Of a DNA stretch of 64,000 bases, positions 15,549 through 23,199 are shown piece after piece. This stretch comes from Saprospiraceae bacterium (lineage in GTDB: Bacteria > Bacteroidota > Bacteroidia > Chitinophagales > Saprospiraceae): NCBI GenBank assembly GCA_016714985.1, contig JADKBS010000020.1, forward strand, positions 140,939-204,938, written 5' to 3'. Position 1 is the first letter of the stretch, and every line of letters begins with the position of its first letter. The notes beneath the pieces were generated by a model, which saw only the letters and a list, made by a program, of their open reading frames with translations, ran no database searches and had not been told where the DNA came from. The translations under genes and the position numbers were made by a program.

Positions 15549-16241
15549 TCACCCAAACACCTCCCCAACCCCCACTTCAAACCCCGGCACCACTTCCGCC
15601 ACGAGCGTATCGCCAGCGTGCAGCAAAGCTTTTTTGGTGAACTTCCCATCCTTGGCCACTTGCACTTCGATGGTGCGCTTGTCCGTGTCCACGAGCCAGT
15701 ATTCCAGTACGCCGTGCTTTTCGTAGAGGGTCAGCTTGGTCTTTTGGTCTTTCTTTTTGGTGCCAGTTGAGAGGACTTCCACCATGAGGTCAGGTGCGCC
15801 GTAAATGAAGTCCTTTCGGCGATCCAAGCGGGTATTGGAGAGGAATAGGATATCAGGCTGCACGATATTTTCCTTGTCGAGGTGGACATCCAATGGCGCC
15901 ACCCTGACGATGCCCAATTTATTGGCTTTCACAAAATAAAGAAGTGCTGCGAACAAGTTGCCAACGGCATCTTGATGAGGGTCTTTAGGCGAAGGCATAT
16001 AAGTGAGTTTTCCGTTTAGTAGTTCGTAAGGGGCTCCTTCGGGCAGTTGCATATAGTCGTCAGCTGTGTAAGTGTGCTTGCTCTTGATGGTGAGCAGCAC
16101 GTATTCTCCTGCTTTGTCCCGGTACAGCAGCACGTTCTTGTCAAGCAGGGCGAACTCCCTGCCTTCTAACTTCTTCTCAAAATCAGTCACCTTAAAGAAG
16201 GACTGCTCCCTCGGAGCCCGCAATGGAATGGATGTGGCCAT
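15549..16241 (-). CDS. Uma2 family (DUF820) nuclease-like protein
   Basis: The 230-residue protein has the Uma2 restriction-endonuclease-like core: YELLNGKLTYMPSP near residue 84, a conserved Asp in IVQPDILFLSN, and LMVEVLSTGTKKKDQKTKL near 173, then YGVxEYWLVD-like YEKHGVLEYWLVD. The end IxVxVGEVFG matches the family. This PD-(D/E)XK-fold family is abundant in multicellular or complex bacteria; its role is not settled. A second, frameshifted member lies at 45657-46275. The stop is 59 nt from the convergent restriction gene. Confidence 0.88.
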   Translation of the reverse strand: MATSIPLRAPREQSFFKVTDFEKKLEGREFALLDKNVLLYRDKAGEYVLLTIKSKHTYTADDYMQLPEGAPYELLNGKLTYMPSPKDPHQDAVGNLFAALLYFVKANKLGIVRVAPLDVHLDKENIVQPDILFLSNTRLDRRKDFIYGAPDLMVEVLSTGTKKKDQKTKLTLYEKHGVLEYWLVDTDKRTIEVQVAKDGKFTKKALLHAGDTLVAEVVPGFEVGVGEVFG

Positions 16242-16400
16242 GAACCGTTTATTTTGAGCAAAAATAAGGTTTTATTGGATTTGTCCGTTCCCACTTTGAC
16301 CTACCAAAAAATGAAATTTTATTTGCCGTCCTCATTGTAATACACGCAATCGGAAGGTTCATCCAACTTGGCAAGGGCATCGGGAAATGCACGATAAAAC

Positions 16401-16898
16401 TTACCGTTTCTTCCCCGCCAAACGCAACAGCTCGGCGTCCAACAGTTCAATCCGTTTTTTCATCAGCTCGAACTCCTTGCGGAAGCGGGCGTTCTCGGCC
16501 CGTTCGCTGGCGGCTATTTCCCGCTCGGTCTCCAAGACCATGCGCAGGGCCTTTAAGGCTTCCAGCATTTCGTCGTTGGTGGTGCTGCTGGCGGGGCTGC
16601 TCGGTGTCTTGGGAATTGGCATGGGGTCTTCTTCTGGGTCTTTCGCAACCACCGACCACTCTTCTTTCTGCTTGGGGTAGCTGGGGAGGTCTTCCGGCCC
16701 CAGCCGCTCGCCCACCAGCCGGGCGAAGGGCACGCCCGACAGTCCTTCCAGTTGCATAAGCACGGATACGGCAGGGTCGCTTTCACCGCCCTCCCATTTG
16801 CTCACCAATGACCTGCCCACGCCAAAGCGGCGGCCAAAGACTTCTTGCGATTCTTTCCAATGCGTGCGTATCATTAAGATGTTATTGCCCAGGTACAT
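16401..16898 (-). CDS. XRE-type helix-turn-helix regulator with coiled coil
   Basis: The start at 16898 gives a 165-residue protein: an HTH of the XRE type at residues 5-60 (WKESQEVFGRRFGVGRSLVS, KWEGGESDP), a Pro/Ser-rich linker and a C-terminal coiled coil (REIAASERAENARFRKEFEL, MKKRIELLDAELLRLAGK). An upstream Met at 16991 would include the inverted repeat at 16932-16969, which looks like an operator, so the shorter form is preferred. The target genes are unknown; autoregulation is likely. Confidence 0.8.
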   Translation of the reverse strand: MYLGNNILMIRTHWKESQEVFGRRFGVGRSLVSKWEGGESDPAVSVLMQLEGLSGVPFARLVGERLGPEDLPSYPKQKEEWSVVAKDPEEDPMPIPKTPSSPASSTTNDEMLEALKALRMVLETEREIAASERAENARFRKEFELMKKRIELLDAELLRLAGKKR

Positions 16899-16931
16899 GG
16901 CTGCGATTTTAAAACTGCATCGCACATCAAT

Positions 16932-16969
16932 CATTTCCACGAAACGAGTCAAATGTCGCATTTCATGGA
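16932..16969. promoter_or_regulatory. Operator-like inverted repeat before the XRE gene
   Basis: CATTTCCACGAAA and TTTCATGGAAATG pair with one mismatch around a 12-nt centre, 34 nt upstream of the regulator's chosen start. Dyads of this size are typical binding sites of dimeric XRE regulators. Confidence 0.5.
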
Positions 16970-17217
16970 AATGTGCAATGTGCCGTTTCAAACCTAACCA
17001 ATTTCCTAAATCAACTCAAATAAGCTGAAAACTATTGCAAAAATTCAAGCAAAGGTGAGCCATGCTGACCGAAATCATGCTATTCCATCCTTGGCCTTTC
17101 ATCAAACAACTAGCCGCAATGCAATATTTCCTACCCAAAGATGAGGCTCACAGTAAGAGTGATTCCATAAAATAAATCATTTTCCACAAAAAGATGCAAT
17201 CAATTAAATAAAACTAC

Positions 17218-17225
17218 TAAATTTG
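17218..17225 (+). promoter_or_regulatory. Candidate -7 box (TAAATTTG)
   Basis: TAAATTTG matches TAnnTTTG and is 39 nt before the start at 17265. The -33 element is not obvious. Confidence 0.45.
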
Positions 17226-17264
17226 CCACATAATCAACCACGAATACTCACATAATTACTCACT

Positions 17265-17711
17265 ATGCAACGATTCATCACGCTGGCCATCGTCGTGTCC
17301 ATTGGGTTGAAGCTGGTTTCGAACCTGGACACAAGCGCCAAAAGGCATGTAAAGCCCACCTATGACAACTGTAGCAACGCCACTATGTACAGCGTTAACC
17401 TATGCATTGACAGCAAACAAAACGTGTACTGGACGGGCCTTTGGGACGAGTGCTTCAACCTTGGCACACAGACTACTTGGGCACCAGAACTGGGCACCAT
17501 CCAAATCCGCTCCAACTGGCAGTTGTGCAAATCGAAGTTCAAGTGGAATTCCGTTCAGTACCTCTGCCCGGTGCCTGAATATAACTGGACTGTGGGAACG
17601 GAACTAAACCAATGGGTGGGCACTATTAGTTTCCCACCGAACGAGTGCCTCGCCGAGGCAGTGCCCAACTGCTATGGGATGGTCATTTATGGCATGGGGT
17701 GCAGGTATTGA
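17265..17711 (+). CDS. Small secreted Cys- and Trp-rich protein
   Basis: The product has 148 residues with a hydrophobic N-terminus (FITLAIVVSIGLKLVSN) that may be a signal peptide or anchor. The mature part has seven Cys and six Trp (for example YWTGLWDECFNLGTQTTW and CPVPEYNWTVG), which suggests a disulfide-stabilised periplasmic or extracellular domain. I recognise no family. The next gene, 45 nt downstream, also encodes a small exported peptide, so the two may form an operon. Confidence 0.65.
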   Translation: MQRFITLAIVVSIGLKLVSNLDTSAKRHVKPTYDNCSNATMYSVNLCIDSKQNVYWTGLWDECFNLGTQTTWAPELGTIQIRSNWQLCKSKFKWNSVQYLCPVPEYNWTVGTELNQWVGTISFPPNECLAEAVPNCYGMVIYGMGCRY

Positions 17712-17756
17712 ACGGGGTATTGAAACAACATCAACCTCCCAAAATACCACATACTT

Positions 17757-17915
17757 ATGAGAAAATATTTATACTTCACGCTGTTGGCCTTTGGCTTTTG
17801 GCCAACAGCTATTTCAAATGGACAAGACCTAGCGCTCCAAAGTATAAATGATGCTTACGCCATTCGCAATATCCCGACACCAGAAAAAGCACGAGTATGG
17901 CTATTGGCGAGTTGA
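17757..17915 (+). CDS. 52-residue exported peptide
   Basis: A short frame starts at ATG 17757: MRKYLYFTLLAFGFWPTAIS is a good signal peptide with basic start, hydrophobic core and small residues at the end, followed by NGQDLALQSINDAYAIRNIP and a short tail. The ATG follows an AT-rich stretch 45 nt after the previous gene. It may be a real small protein or the start of a truncated larger secreted protein; no continuation is seen in the other frames. Confidence 0.45.
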   Translation: MRKYLYFTLLAFGFWPTAISNGQDLALQSINDAYAIRNIPTPEKARVWLLAS

Positions 17916-18023
17916 CGTTCGCCGCCTTTAAAATTGTTTGTGTGGTCACGCTCCTCTATTTCATTCTTTCGTCATGCTTGCCTTTCCGTTGCGAAGCCAG
18001 TAACTTGCGGCCAATTTACTGTG

Positions 18024-19091
18024 ATGCACTTTAGACAACTGCTCGTTATAGTCCTGTCCGTTGCCTTTGGCAAACCGATTTCTGCTCAGACAATCTTCCC
18101 TGACATGCAGGGGCAAGCCCTGTTGGATCAACTTGTTCAAGCCTATAAACCTGCTTCGGTACTGACCTACGGACAAGCCCGTGACACGCTGTATGGCCTC
18201 ATCTACAACCAGAACGACAGCGTGCAATGCGTTTATTCCGGCCATCGCCTTTACCTGCCGCCCGGCGAAGACCCGACCAGTTGGCTGTTCATGAGCGGCA
18301 CCAACGATGGCATCAACTGCGAGCACACCTGGCCACAATCGAAAGGAGCGGCCACCGGCAACCCTGAGAGCGATATGCACCACCTGTTTCCCACACGCAG
18401 TGCCGTCAACGCAGCAAGGGACAATTTCCCTTTCAATGAAATCCCAGACGTGCAAACGACCCAATGGTACTATCTCGACCAAGTGCAGACCTATATGCCA
18501 GTTCAGGAAATTGAACTTTATAGCGAGCGGGTCAACGGAACATTCGAGCCAAGGGAAGACCACAAGGGCAATGTGGCAAGGGCCATGTTCTACTTTTACA
18601 CCATGTACCAGCAGGAAGCAGACGCCGCCGACCCAAATTACTTCCAGCTCCAACGACAGGTACTCTGTGAATGGCACTACCTCGACCCTGCCGACAGCCT
18701 CGAAACCCGCCGCTCCTGGCAAATTGCCAACTACCAAGACGGCAAGCCCAACCCTTATGTTGTGGATTGCACCCTGCTTTCCCGAAGCTTCTGCTCCGAT
18801 ACGCCGGGGGAATGCCCCACCCCGATTTCATCCACCCAGGATGGCAATGTTCAGCATGAAAAATCAGAAAGCCTGCTCATTGCCCCTAACCCAATTACCT
18901 CCAACGCAGTGGCCATCCATGCCACCGAACCAGGCCGATTGACCGTATTGGATTCGCTTGGCAGAAAATTGATGGAGGTGCAGTGGTCGCCAGGCCAACC
19001 ATTGGAAATCGGCAGCTTGCCGCTCGGTCATTATTTCATTGCGTTGGACAAAAAATCGGGAATGGCCACAGGCCAATTCATCAAGGAATAA
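18024..19091 (+). CDS. Secreted endonuclease I family protein with T9SS domain
   Basis: The start at 18024 gives 355 residues with a signal peptide (MHFRQLLVIVLSVAFG to ISAQ). A longer frame begins at 17934 but would bury it. The nuclease domain has the endonuclease I (NucM/EndA) His-metal motif: GINCEHTWPQSKGA near residue 92, then SDMHHLFPTRSAVNAARDN. The last 75 residues are a type A sorting domain (IAPNPITSNAV, GHYFIALDKKSG). It should degrade extracellular DNA or RNA after T9SS export, giving nucleotides. A terminator follows at 19094. Confidence 0.92.
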   Translation: MHFRQLLVIVLSVAFGKPISAQTIFPDMQGQALLDQLVQAYKPASVLTYGQARDTLYGLIYNQNDSVQCVYSGHRLYLPPGEDPTSWLFMSGTNDGINCEHTWPQSKGAATGNPESDMHHLFPTRSAVNAARDNFPFNEIPDVQTTQWYYLDQVQTYMPVQEIELYSERVNGTFEPREDHKGNVARAMFYFYTMYQQEADAADPNYFQLQRQVLCEWHYLDPADSLETRRSWQIANYQDGKPNPYVVDCTLLSRSFCSDTPGECPTPISSTQDGNVQHEKSESLLIAPNPITSNAVAIHATEPGRLTVLDSLGRKLMEVQWSPGQPLEIGSLPLGHYFIALDKKSGMATGQFIKE

Positions 19092-19093
19092 AA

Positions 19094-19135
19094 TGGAAAA
19101 GCCCGTGACAGGGAATCCCCGCACGGACTTTTCCA
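19094..19135. terminator. Bidirectional terminator
   Basis: TGGAAAAGCCCGTG pairs with CACGGACTTTTCCA with one mismatch and a 14-nt loop. It lies between the convergent nuclease and EF-G-like genes. Confidence 0.8.
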
Positions 19136-19162
19136 TACCTTCATACCTCACACCTCCATACC

Positions 19163-21292
19163 TCAATCCTCCTCCTTCTGCGTCGCCTTGTGCTCCGCAA
19201 TCAGTTTTTGCTGAATATCTGGCGGTGCGGGAGCGTACTCGGCAAACTTCCGGCTGAACTTCGCCTTGCCCTGGGAGATGGAGCGCAGCGTCGAGGAGTA
19301 CTGGTACATCTCGGCCAGCGGTATGCGGGCCATGATTTTCTGATAGTGATCATCGGAATCCATGCCCATGATGATGGCCCGGCGGGTTTGCAGGTCGCCC
19401 ATGATATCGCCCATCACCTCGCCGTCGCAGAGGATTTCCACGTCGTAAATCGGCTCCATGATTTGAGCGCCTGCTTTCTCGAAATTGGCTCGGAAAGCTT
19501 GGATACTGGCCGTCATGAACGCCATGTCGTTCGAGTCAACGGGGTGCATTTTGCCGTCGTAGATGCTCACCCGGATGTCCTGGCAGTTGGACCCCGTAAG
19601 TGGGCCTTCCTCCATTTTCTGTAGTACGCCTTTCTTGATGGCACCGGAGAAACGGGCATCAATCGAGCCGCCGACGATGCACCAGTAGAAGGCTAATTCA
19701 CCACCCCAGGGCAGTTGTTCCACATCCTTCTGCCGGGTGGTAAGACCTTGCGGGTCGGGCATACCGTCGTGGTAAGGCTCGATGCGCATGTGAACTTCTG
19801 CAAATTGGCCAGCGCCACCCGTCTGTTTCTTGTGACGGTACATCTCGTTCGACTCCTTCGTGATGGTTTCCCGATAGGGGATGCGAGGCCGGATGAATTC
19901 CATGCTCACCCCAAACTCCTGCTCGATGCGGTGCTTCACGAGGTCGAGGTGCAGTTGTCCCTGACCTTCCAATATCGTCTGTTTCAAAGTAGCAGATTGG
20001 ATGACCTTCAGCGTGGGGTCTTCCTCAGAAATGGAATGGAGCGCCTTCATCAGTTTCTCCATATCGTTCTTATTGGGTGGGTTCACTGCCACCTCAATGC
20101 GGGAATTGGGGAAATGAATCGGGTCTATCTTGCGGTCAACGCCCTTCTTGTTCAGCGTTTGGTTGGTATGCGAATTTTTCAGCTTCACCGTGCAGCCGAG
20201 GTCGCCCGCTTTGAGCTGTTCAGTGGCCTCCCGGTTCTTGCCATTGGCGAGGTAAAGCTGCCCGAAGCGCTCCACGGTGCGGTTGTCGGCGTTGGTGAGT
20301 TCGTCGCCAGCGTGCAGCACGCCCGAAAACACCTTGAAGTAGGAAATGACGCCCACCCGTGGTTCGTTGTGGGTCTTGAAGATGAAAATAGTGGTGTCTC
20401 CCTTGCTGTCGCAATTGAGTTCGCCACCATCTTCCAGTTTCACGCTGGCCCGTTCGGCAGGCGAGGGGCACACGTCGTTGATGAAGCCCATGATGCGCCC
20501 ACTGCCCATGTTTTTTGCTGCGGAGCAGCAGAACAGTGGGTAAATGGAACGGTTGGCAATGGCCAATCTTAGGCCAGCGGCCAAGTCATCCTCAGAAAGG
20601 TTGCCCTCCTCAAAATAGCGCTCCATGAGGGTCTCATCATTCTCTGCCGCTGCCTCCACAATTGCCCGGTGCATTTCGTCTGCCCGGCCTTTTTCTGCAT
20701 CTGGAATGGGTTTTTTCTCTGGTTTTCCGCCGTTGGCTGGAAAGACGTACATCACCATGCGCAGGGCGTCAATGATGCTGTTGAAGCCAGTGCCTGCGTT
20801 CACGGGATACTGGAACGGCATCACCTTCGTGCCAAAACGCCCCCTTGCCTGCTCCACGGTAGCGTCGTAGTCTGCCTTCTCATGGTCAAGTTGGTTGACG
20901 ATGAAAAGACAAGGTGTGTCAAAATTCTCGACGTATTCCCAAAGCAGTTCTGTACCTACTTCCACGCCACCCTTTGCGTTCAGCACCATGAGGGCGGTGG
21001 AGGAAACCTTTAGCGAAGCGACCACCTCGCCCACGAAGTCGTCGGAGCCGGGCGTGTCCAGCACGTTGATTTTGTTGCCCCGCCAGTCGTCGTGCATGAG
21101 GGTGGAGAAGATGGAGTTGCCGCGCTCGTGCTCTATGTCGGTGTAGTCGGACACGGTGTTCTGTTCCTGCACCGTGCCCCTGCGACTGATGCCACCGGAC
21201 TCGAAGAGCATCGTCTCGGCCAAGGTCGTCTTGCCGCAGCCGGGGTGGCCGAGCATGACGACGTTGCGGATGTTGCTGGTGTCGTAAGTCAT
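19163..21292 (-). CDS. Elongation factor G-like GTPase (paralogue)
   Basis: The 709-residue protein has EF-G domain order: GTPase domain with P-loop GHPGCGKTT near residue 15, switch-II DTPGSDDF near 78, then domains II-V ending in an EF-G C-terminal fold (YQYSSTLRSISQGKAKFSRKF cut here in parts: LRSISQGKAKF). The G4 motif is NQLDHEKAD rather than NKxD, and switch I (NTVSDYTDIEHERGNSI) differs from the canonical EF-G. These features place it with EF-G paralogues rather than the main translocase. Its role is unknown; translocation or ribosome recycling under special conditions is possible. No ribosomal genes are nearby. Confidence 0.88.
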   Translation of the reverse strand: MTYDTSNIRNVVMLGHPGCGKTTLAETMLFESGGISRRGTVQEQNTVSDYTDIEHERGNSIFSTLMHDDWRGNKINVLDTPGSDDFVGEVVASLKVSSTALMVLNAKGGVEVGTELLWEYVENFDTPCLFIVNQLDHEKADYDATVEQARGRFGTKVMPFQYPVNAGTGFNSIIDALRMVMYVFPANGGKPEKKPIPDAEKGRADEMHRAIVEAAAENDETLMERYFEEGNLSEDDLAAGLRLAIANRSIYPLFCCSAAKNMGSGRIMGFINDVCPSPAERASVKLEDGGELNCDSKGDTTIFIFKTHNEPRVGVISYFKVFSGVLHAGDELTNADNRTVERFGQLYLANGKNREATEQLKAGDLGCTVKLKNSHTNQTLNKKGVDRKIDPIHFPNSRIEVAVNPPNKNDMEKLMKALHSISEEDPTLKVIQSATLKQTILEGQGQLHLDLVKHRIEQEFGVSMEFIRPRIPYRETITKESNEMYRHKKQTGGAGQFAEVHMRIEPYHDGMPDPQGLTTRQKDVEQLPWGGELAFYWCIVGGSIDARFSGAIKKGVLQKMEEGPLTGSNCQDIRVSIYDGKMHPVDSNDMAFMTASIQAFRANFEKAGAQIMEPIYDVEILCDGEVMGDIMGDLQTRRAIIMGMDSDDHYQKIMARIPLAEMYQYSSTLRSISQGKAKFSRKFAEYAPAPPDIQQKLIAEHKATQKEED

Positions 21293-21746
21293 AATGCTAA
21301 AAATTGGTTGAGGCAGGAGGGAAATTGGGAAACTTAAAAATTAAGAAATTGTAGGGACTTAGTTGGTGTACCGCTAATTTCTCAATTCCCTAATTTTCAA
21401 CCTGCTTGTTGGTTTATTCGCTGTTGGCTGTCCGTCTTTGGCTCGATTTGGTTAGTAAAAGGGAACAAGGCCCAACAAACGACAAAAGATATTTTTGAGA
21501 ATTCGAGCCGTGAACTTATTAAATTACGGCTACTAAAAAAATTTTTTTTCAATAAAGCATGACTTCCCTTCGGAATACCACGTACGGCCCTCGTCCCCTG
21601 CCAAATATTCACACCATCGTGAACAATGCTGCGTATTGTTGTTTGTTTTGCGGGCGAAAGGCTGGGCGCAAAAAAAGAACCCACAGCCACCCCAATCGGT
21701 GACAAAAATCTAGTCTCCGATTAAGAAAAGTCATTAAACAATTGAC
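21293..21746. other. 454-nt intergenic region
   Basis: It contains an imperfect inverted pair of AT-rich repeated words (GAAATTGGGAAACTT around 21318 and CTAATTTCTCAATTCCCTAA around 21374). I see no convincing gene in it; a 102-residue minus-strand frame lacks coding character. The promoters of the two divergent genes should lie here. Confidence 0.5.
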
Positions 21747-22370
21747 ATGACCGAGCTGATTGATAGGATTTCCAAAAGAATGAAGGCCCCGCTGCCGGGC
21801 CGACCCGCCCATTTGCAAATGGCGCACATCACCCGGCGGCACTATGTGGACGCACCTGCAGAGGCCAAGCAGGCAGCGGTGCTCATGGCGCTATTTCCCA
21901 AAAATGAAGCGTGGCATATCCTCTTCATCGAGCGGAACGCCAACGACCGTGACCACCACGGCGGGCAAATCGGCTTTCCCGGCGGCAAGGCAGAACCGGA
22001 GGATGCCTCCATGCTCGCAACGGCATTGCGGGAAGCGGAAGAAGAAGTGGGAATCTTTCGGGAAGAAGTGAAGGTCTTGGGTGCCCTGACGGAACTCTAC
22101 ATCCCCGTCAGCAATTTCCAGGTGCATCCATTTGTGGGCTACCTGGAGGCTTCCCCAAAATACAAGTTGCAAGTCGAAGAAGTGAACGAGGTGCTGGAAG
22201 TACCACTCTCCCATTTTCAACAGCCCCAAATCCGCCGCACAACAGACATCCGTATTGCCCCGCAGATCGCCTTGAAGCACGTACCCTATTTCGATGTGCA
22301 GGGCCGGGTGCTTTGGGGTGCTACCGCCATGATGCTCAATGAGTTGTTGGAAATCGTCGGACAAACCTGA
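21747..22370 (+). CDS. NUDIX hydrolase (CoA pyrophosphatase type)
   Basis: The 207-residue protein has the NUDIX box GGKAEPEDASMLATALREAE followed by EEVG, beginning near residue 78 with the catalytic Glu cluster. The preceding HHGGQIGFPGGK and WHILFIERNANDRDHH match the NudL/YeaB subgroup, which hydrolyses coenzyme A and its derivatives to 4'-phosphopantetheine and 3',5'-ADP. The length matches (190-215). No signal peptide is present. It stands alone. Confidence 0.88.
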   Translation: MTELIDRISKRMKAPLPGRPAHLQMAHITRRHYVDAPAEAKQAAVLMALFPKNEAWHILFIERNANDRDHHGGQIGFPGGKAEPEDASMLATALREAEEEVGIFREEVKVLGALTELYIPVSNFQVHPFVGYLEASPKYKLQVEEVNEVLEVPLSHFQQPQIRRTTDIRIAPQIALKHVPYFDVQGRVLWGATAMMLNELLEIVGQT

Positions 22371-22516
22371 CGCTGTTTGTCTATTTTTTGCTACAAGCCA
22401 TCCCCTTTTTCAGCATTCTGGATAAATTTTGTTTTTTTTGACAAACAAGGCAGTGCTTTTTACAGTTGTTTAGGTGAGATTTGCTGTTGAAAACCAAACA
22501 CTTATTATCCAAGAAA

Positions 22517-22984
22517 ATGACAATATACCGCAAAACATCTGGCTTTAGGCTCAACGGCATCACAGGGGTGCTCATTCTCGTAGGGTTCATCGTGGCCATG
22601 TACTTCATCATCAAGTACACCTTGATAGCCCTCACCTTCGTGGCACCGCTACTGCTTATCGCTACCCTGCTCATTGACCACACCGTGGTCACCAATTACC
22701 TGAAATGGATTGGCAGCACCTTGAAGTCCAATTGGCCATTGGGTGTCGGTGCTATCTTGTTCACCATATTCGGCTATGCACTGGTGTTCCCTTTCCTATT
22801 TGGCAAGGCAATACTGAAAAAGAAGTTCAAACAGGCCAAACAGCAATTCGAAAATGAGCGCCAAGGCGAGTTGATTGATTTCGAGGAAATCGAAAGCAAG
22901 CCCAACCAGGAAAAACCCCTCGAATTGCCCGAACTGAAAAAGCAAACTGGGGGCAGCGCTTATGACAAGTATTTTGACTCGTGA
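22517..22984 (+). CDS. Small two-helix membrane protein
   Basis: Starting at MTIYRKTSGFR (22517), the protein has 155 residues. Two long hydrophobic segments lie at about residues 15-55 (GVLILVGFIVAMYFIIKYTL and ALTFVAPLLLIATLLI) and 70-95 (GVGAILFTIFGYALVFPFLF). A basic then acidic cytosolic tail follows (KKKFKQAKQQFENERQGE). An earlier Met at 22481 adds 12 residues. No family is recognised. It may be a membrane adaptor. Confidence 0.7.
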   Translation: MTIYRKTSGFRLNGITGVLILVGFIVAMYFIIKYTLIALTFVAPLLLIATLLIDHTVVTNYLKWIGSTLKSNWPLGVGAILFTIFGYALVFPFLFGKAILKKKFKQAKQQFENERQGELIDFEEIESKPNQEKPLELPELKKQTGGSAYDKYFDS

Positions 22985-23018
22985 CTCGTGATTGGTGATT
23001 CGTGACTGGGGACTTCTG
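22976..23018. repeat. Degenerate heptamer repeat (GACTCGT/GATTGGT)
   Basis: Five to six consecutive 7-nt words (GACTCGT, GACTCGT, GATTGGT, GATTCGT, GACTGGG) begin at the 3' end of the membrane-protein gene. Confidence 0.75.
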
Positions 23019-23154
23019 GAATTTTTGCCAACACGAAGCTTTATGGTATAAGCAACAAGCCCATTCCACCGAAGGTGGAAAAAGCATAAGAAATCATAAA
23101 GAAATCTGCGTCTTTCTGCGTCAGAAAACTGTATCAGCATTTTTCCGAATTGCG

Positions 23155-23199
23155 CCAATCCGCAATCCGTAATCCGCAATCCGCAATCCGCATTCCCTC
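23155..23199. repeat. Tandem heptamer repeat (CAATCCG x5)
   Basis: CAATCCG repeats with a period of exactly 7 nt (one copy TAATCCG, last CATTCCC) and ends at the stop codon of the malic enzyme gene. Confidence 0.8.

Larger units (their letters stand above)
16899..17264. other. Intergenic region between divergent genes
   Basis: These 366 nt hold the dyad at 16932-16969 and the -7 box at 17218-17225. I see no further gene or RNA structure in it. Confidence 0.5.

Noticed and set aside
16899..16991. Longer start of the XRE regulator
   Set aside because: The added 31 residues are encoded by the operator-like dyad.
21397..21705. 102-codon minus-strand frame in the gap after the EF-G-like gene
   Set aside because: No recognisable domain, mixed composition and overlaps AT-rich repeat words.
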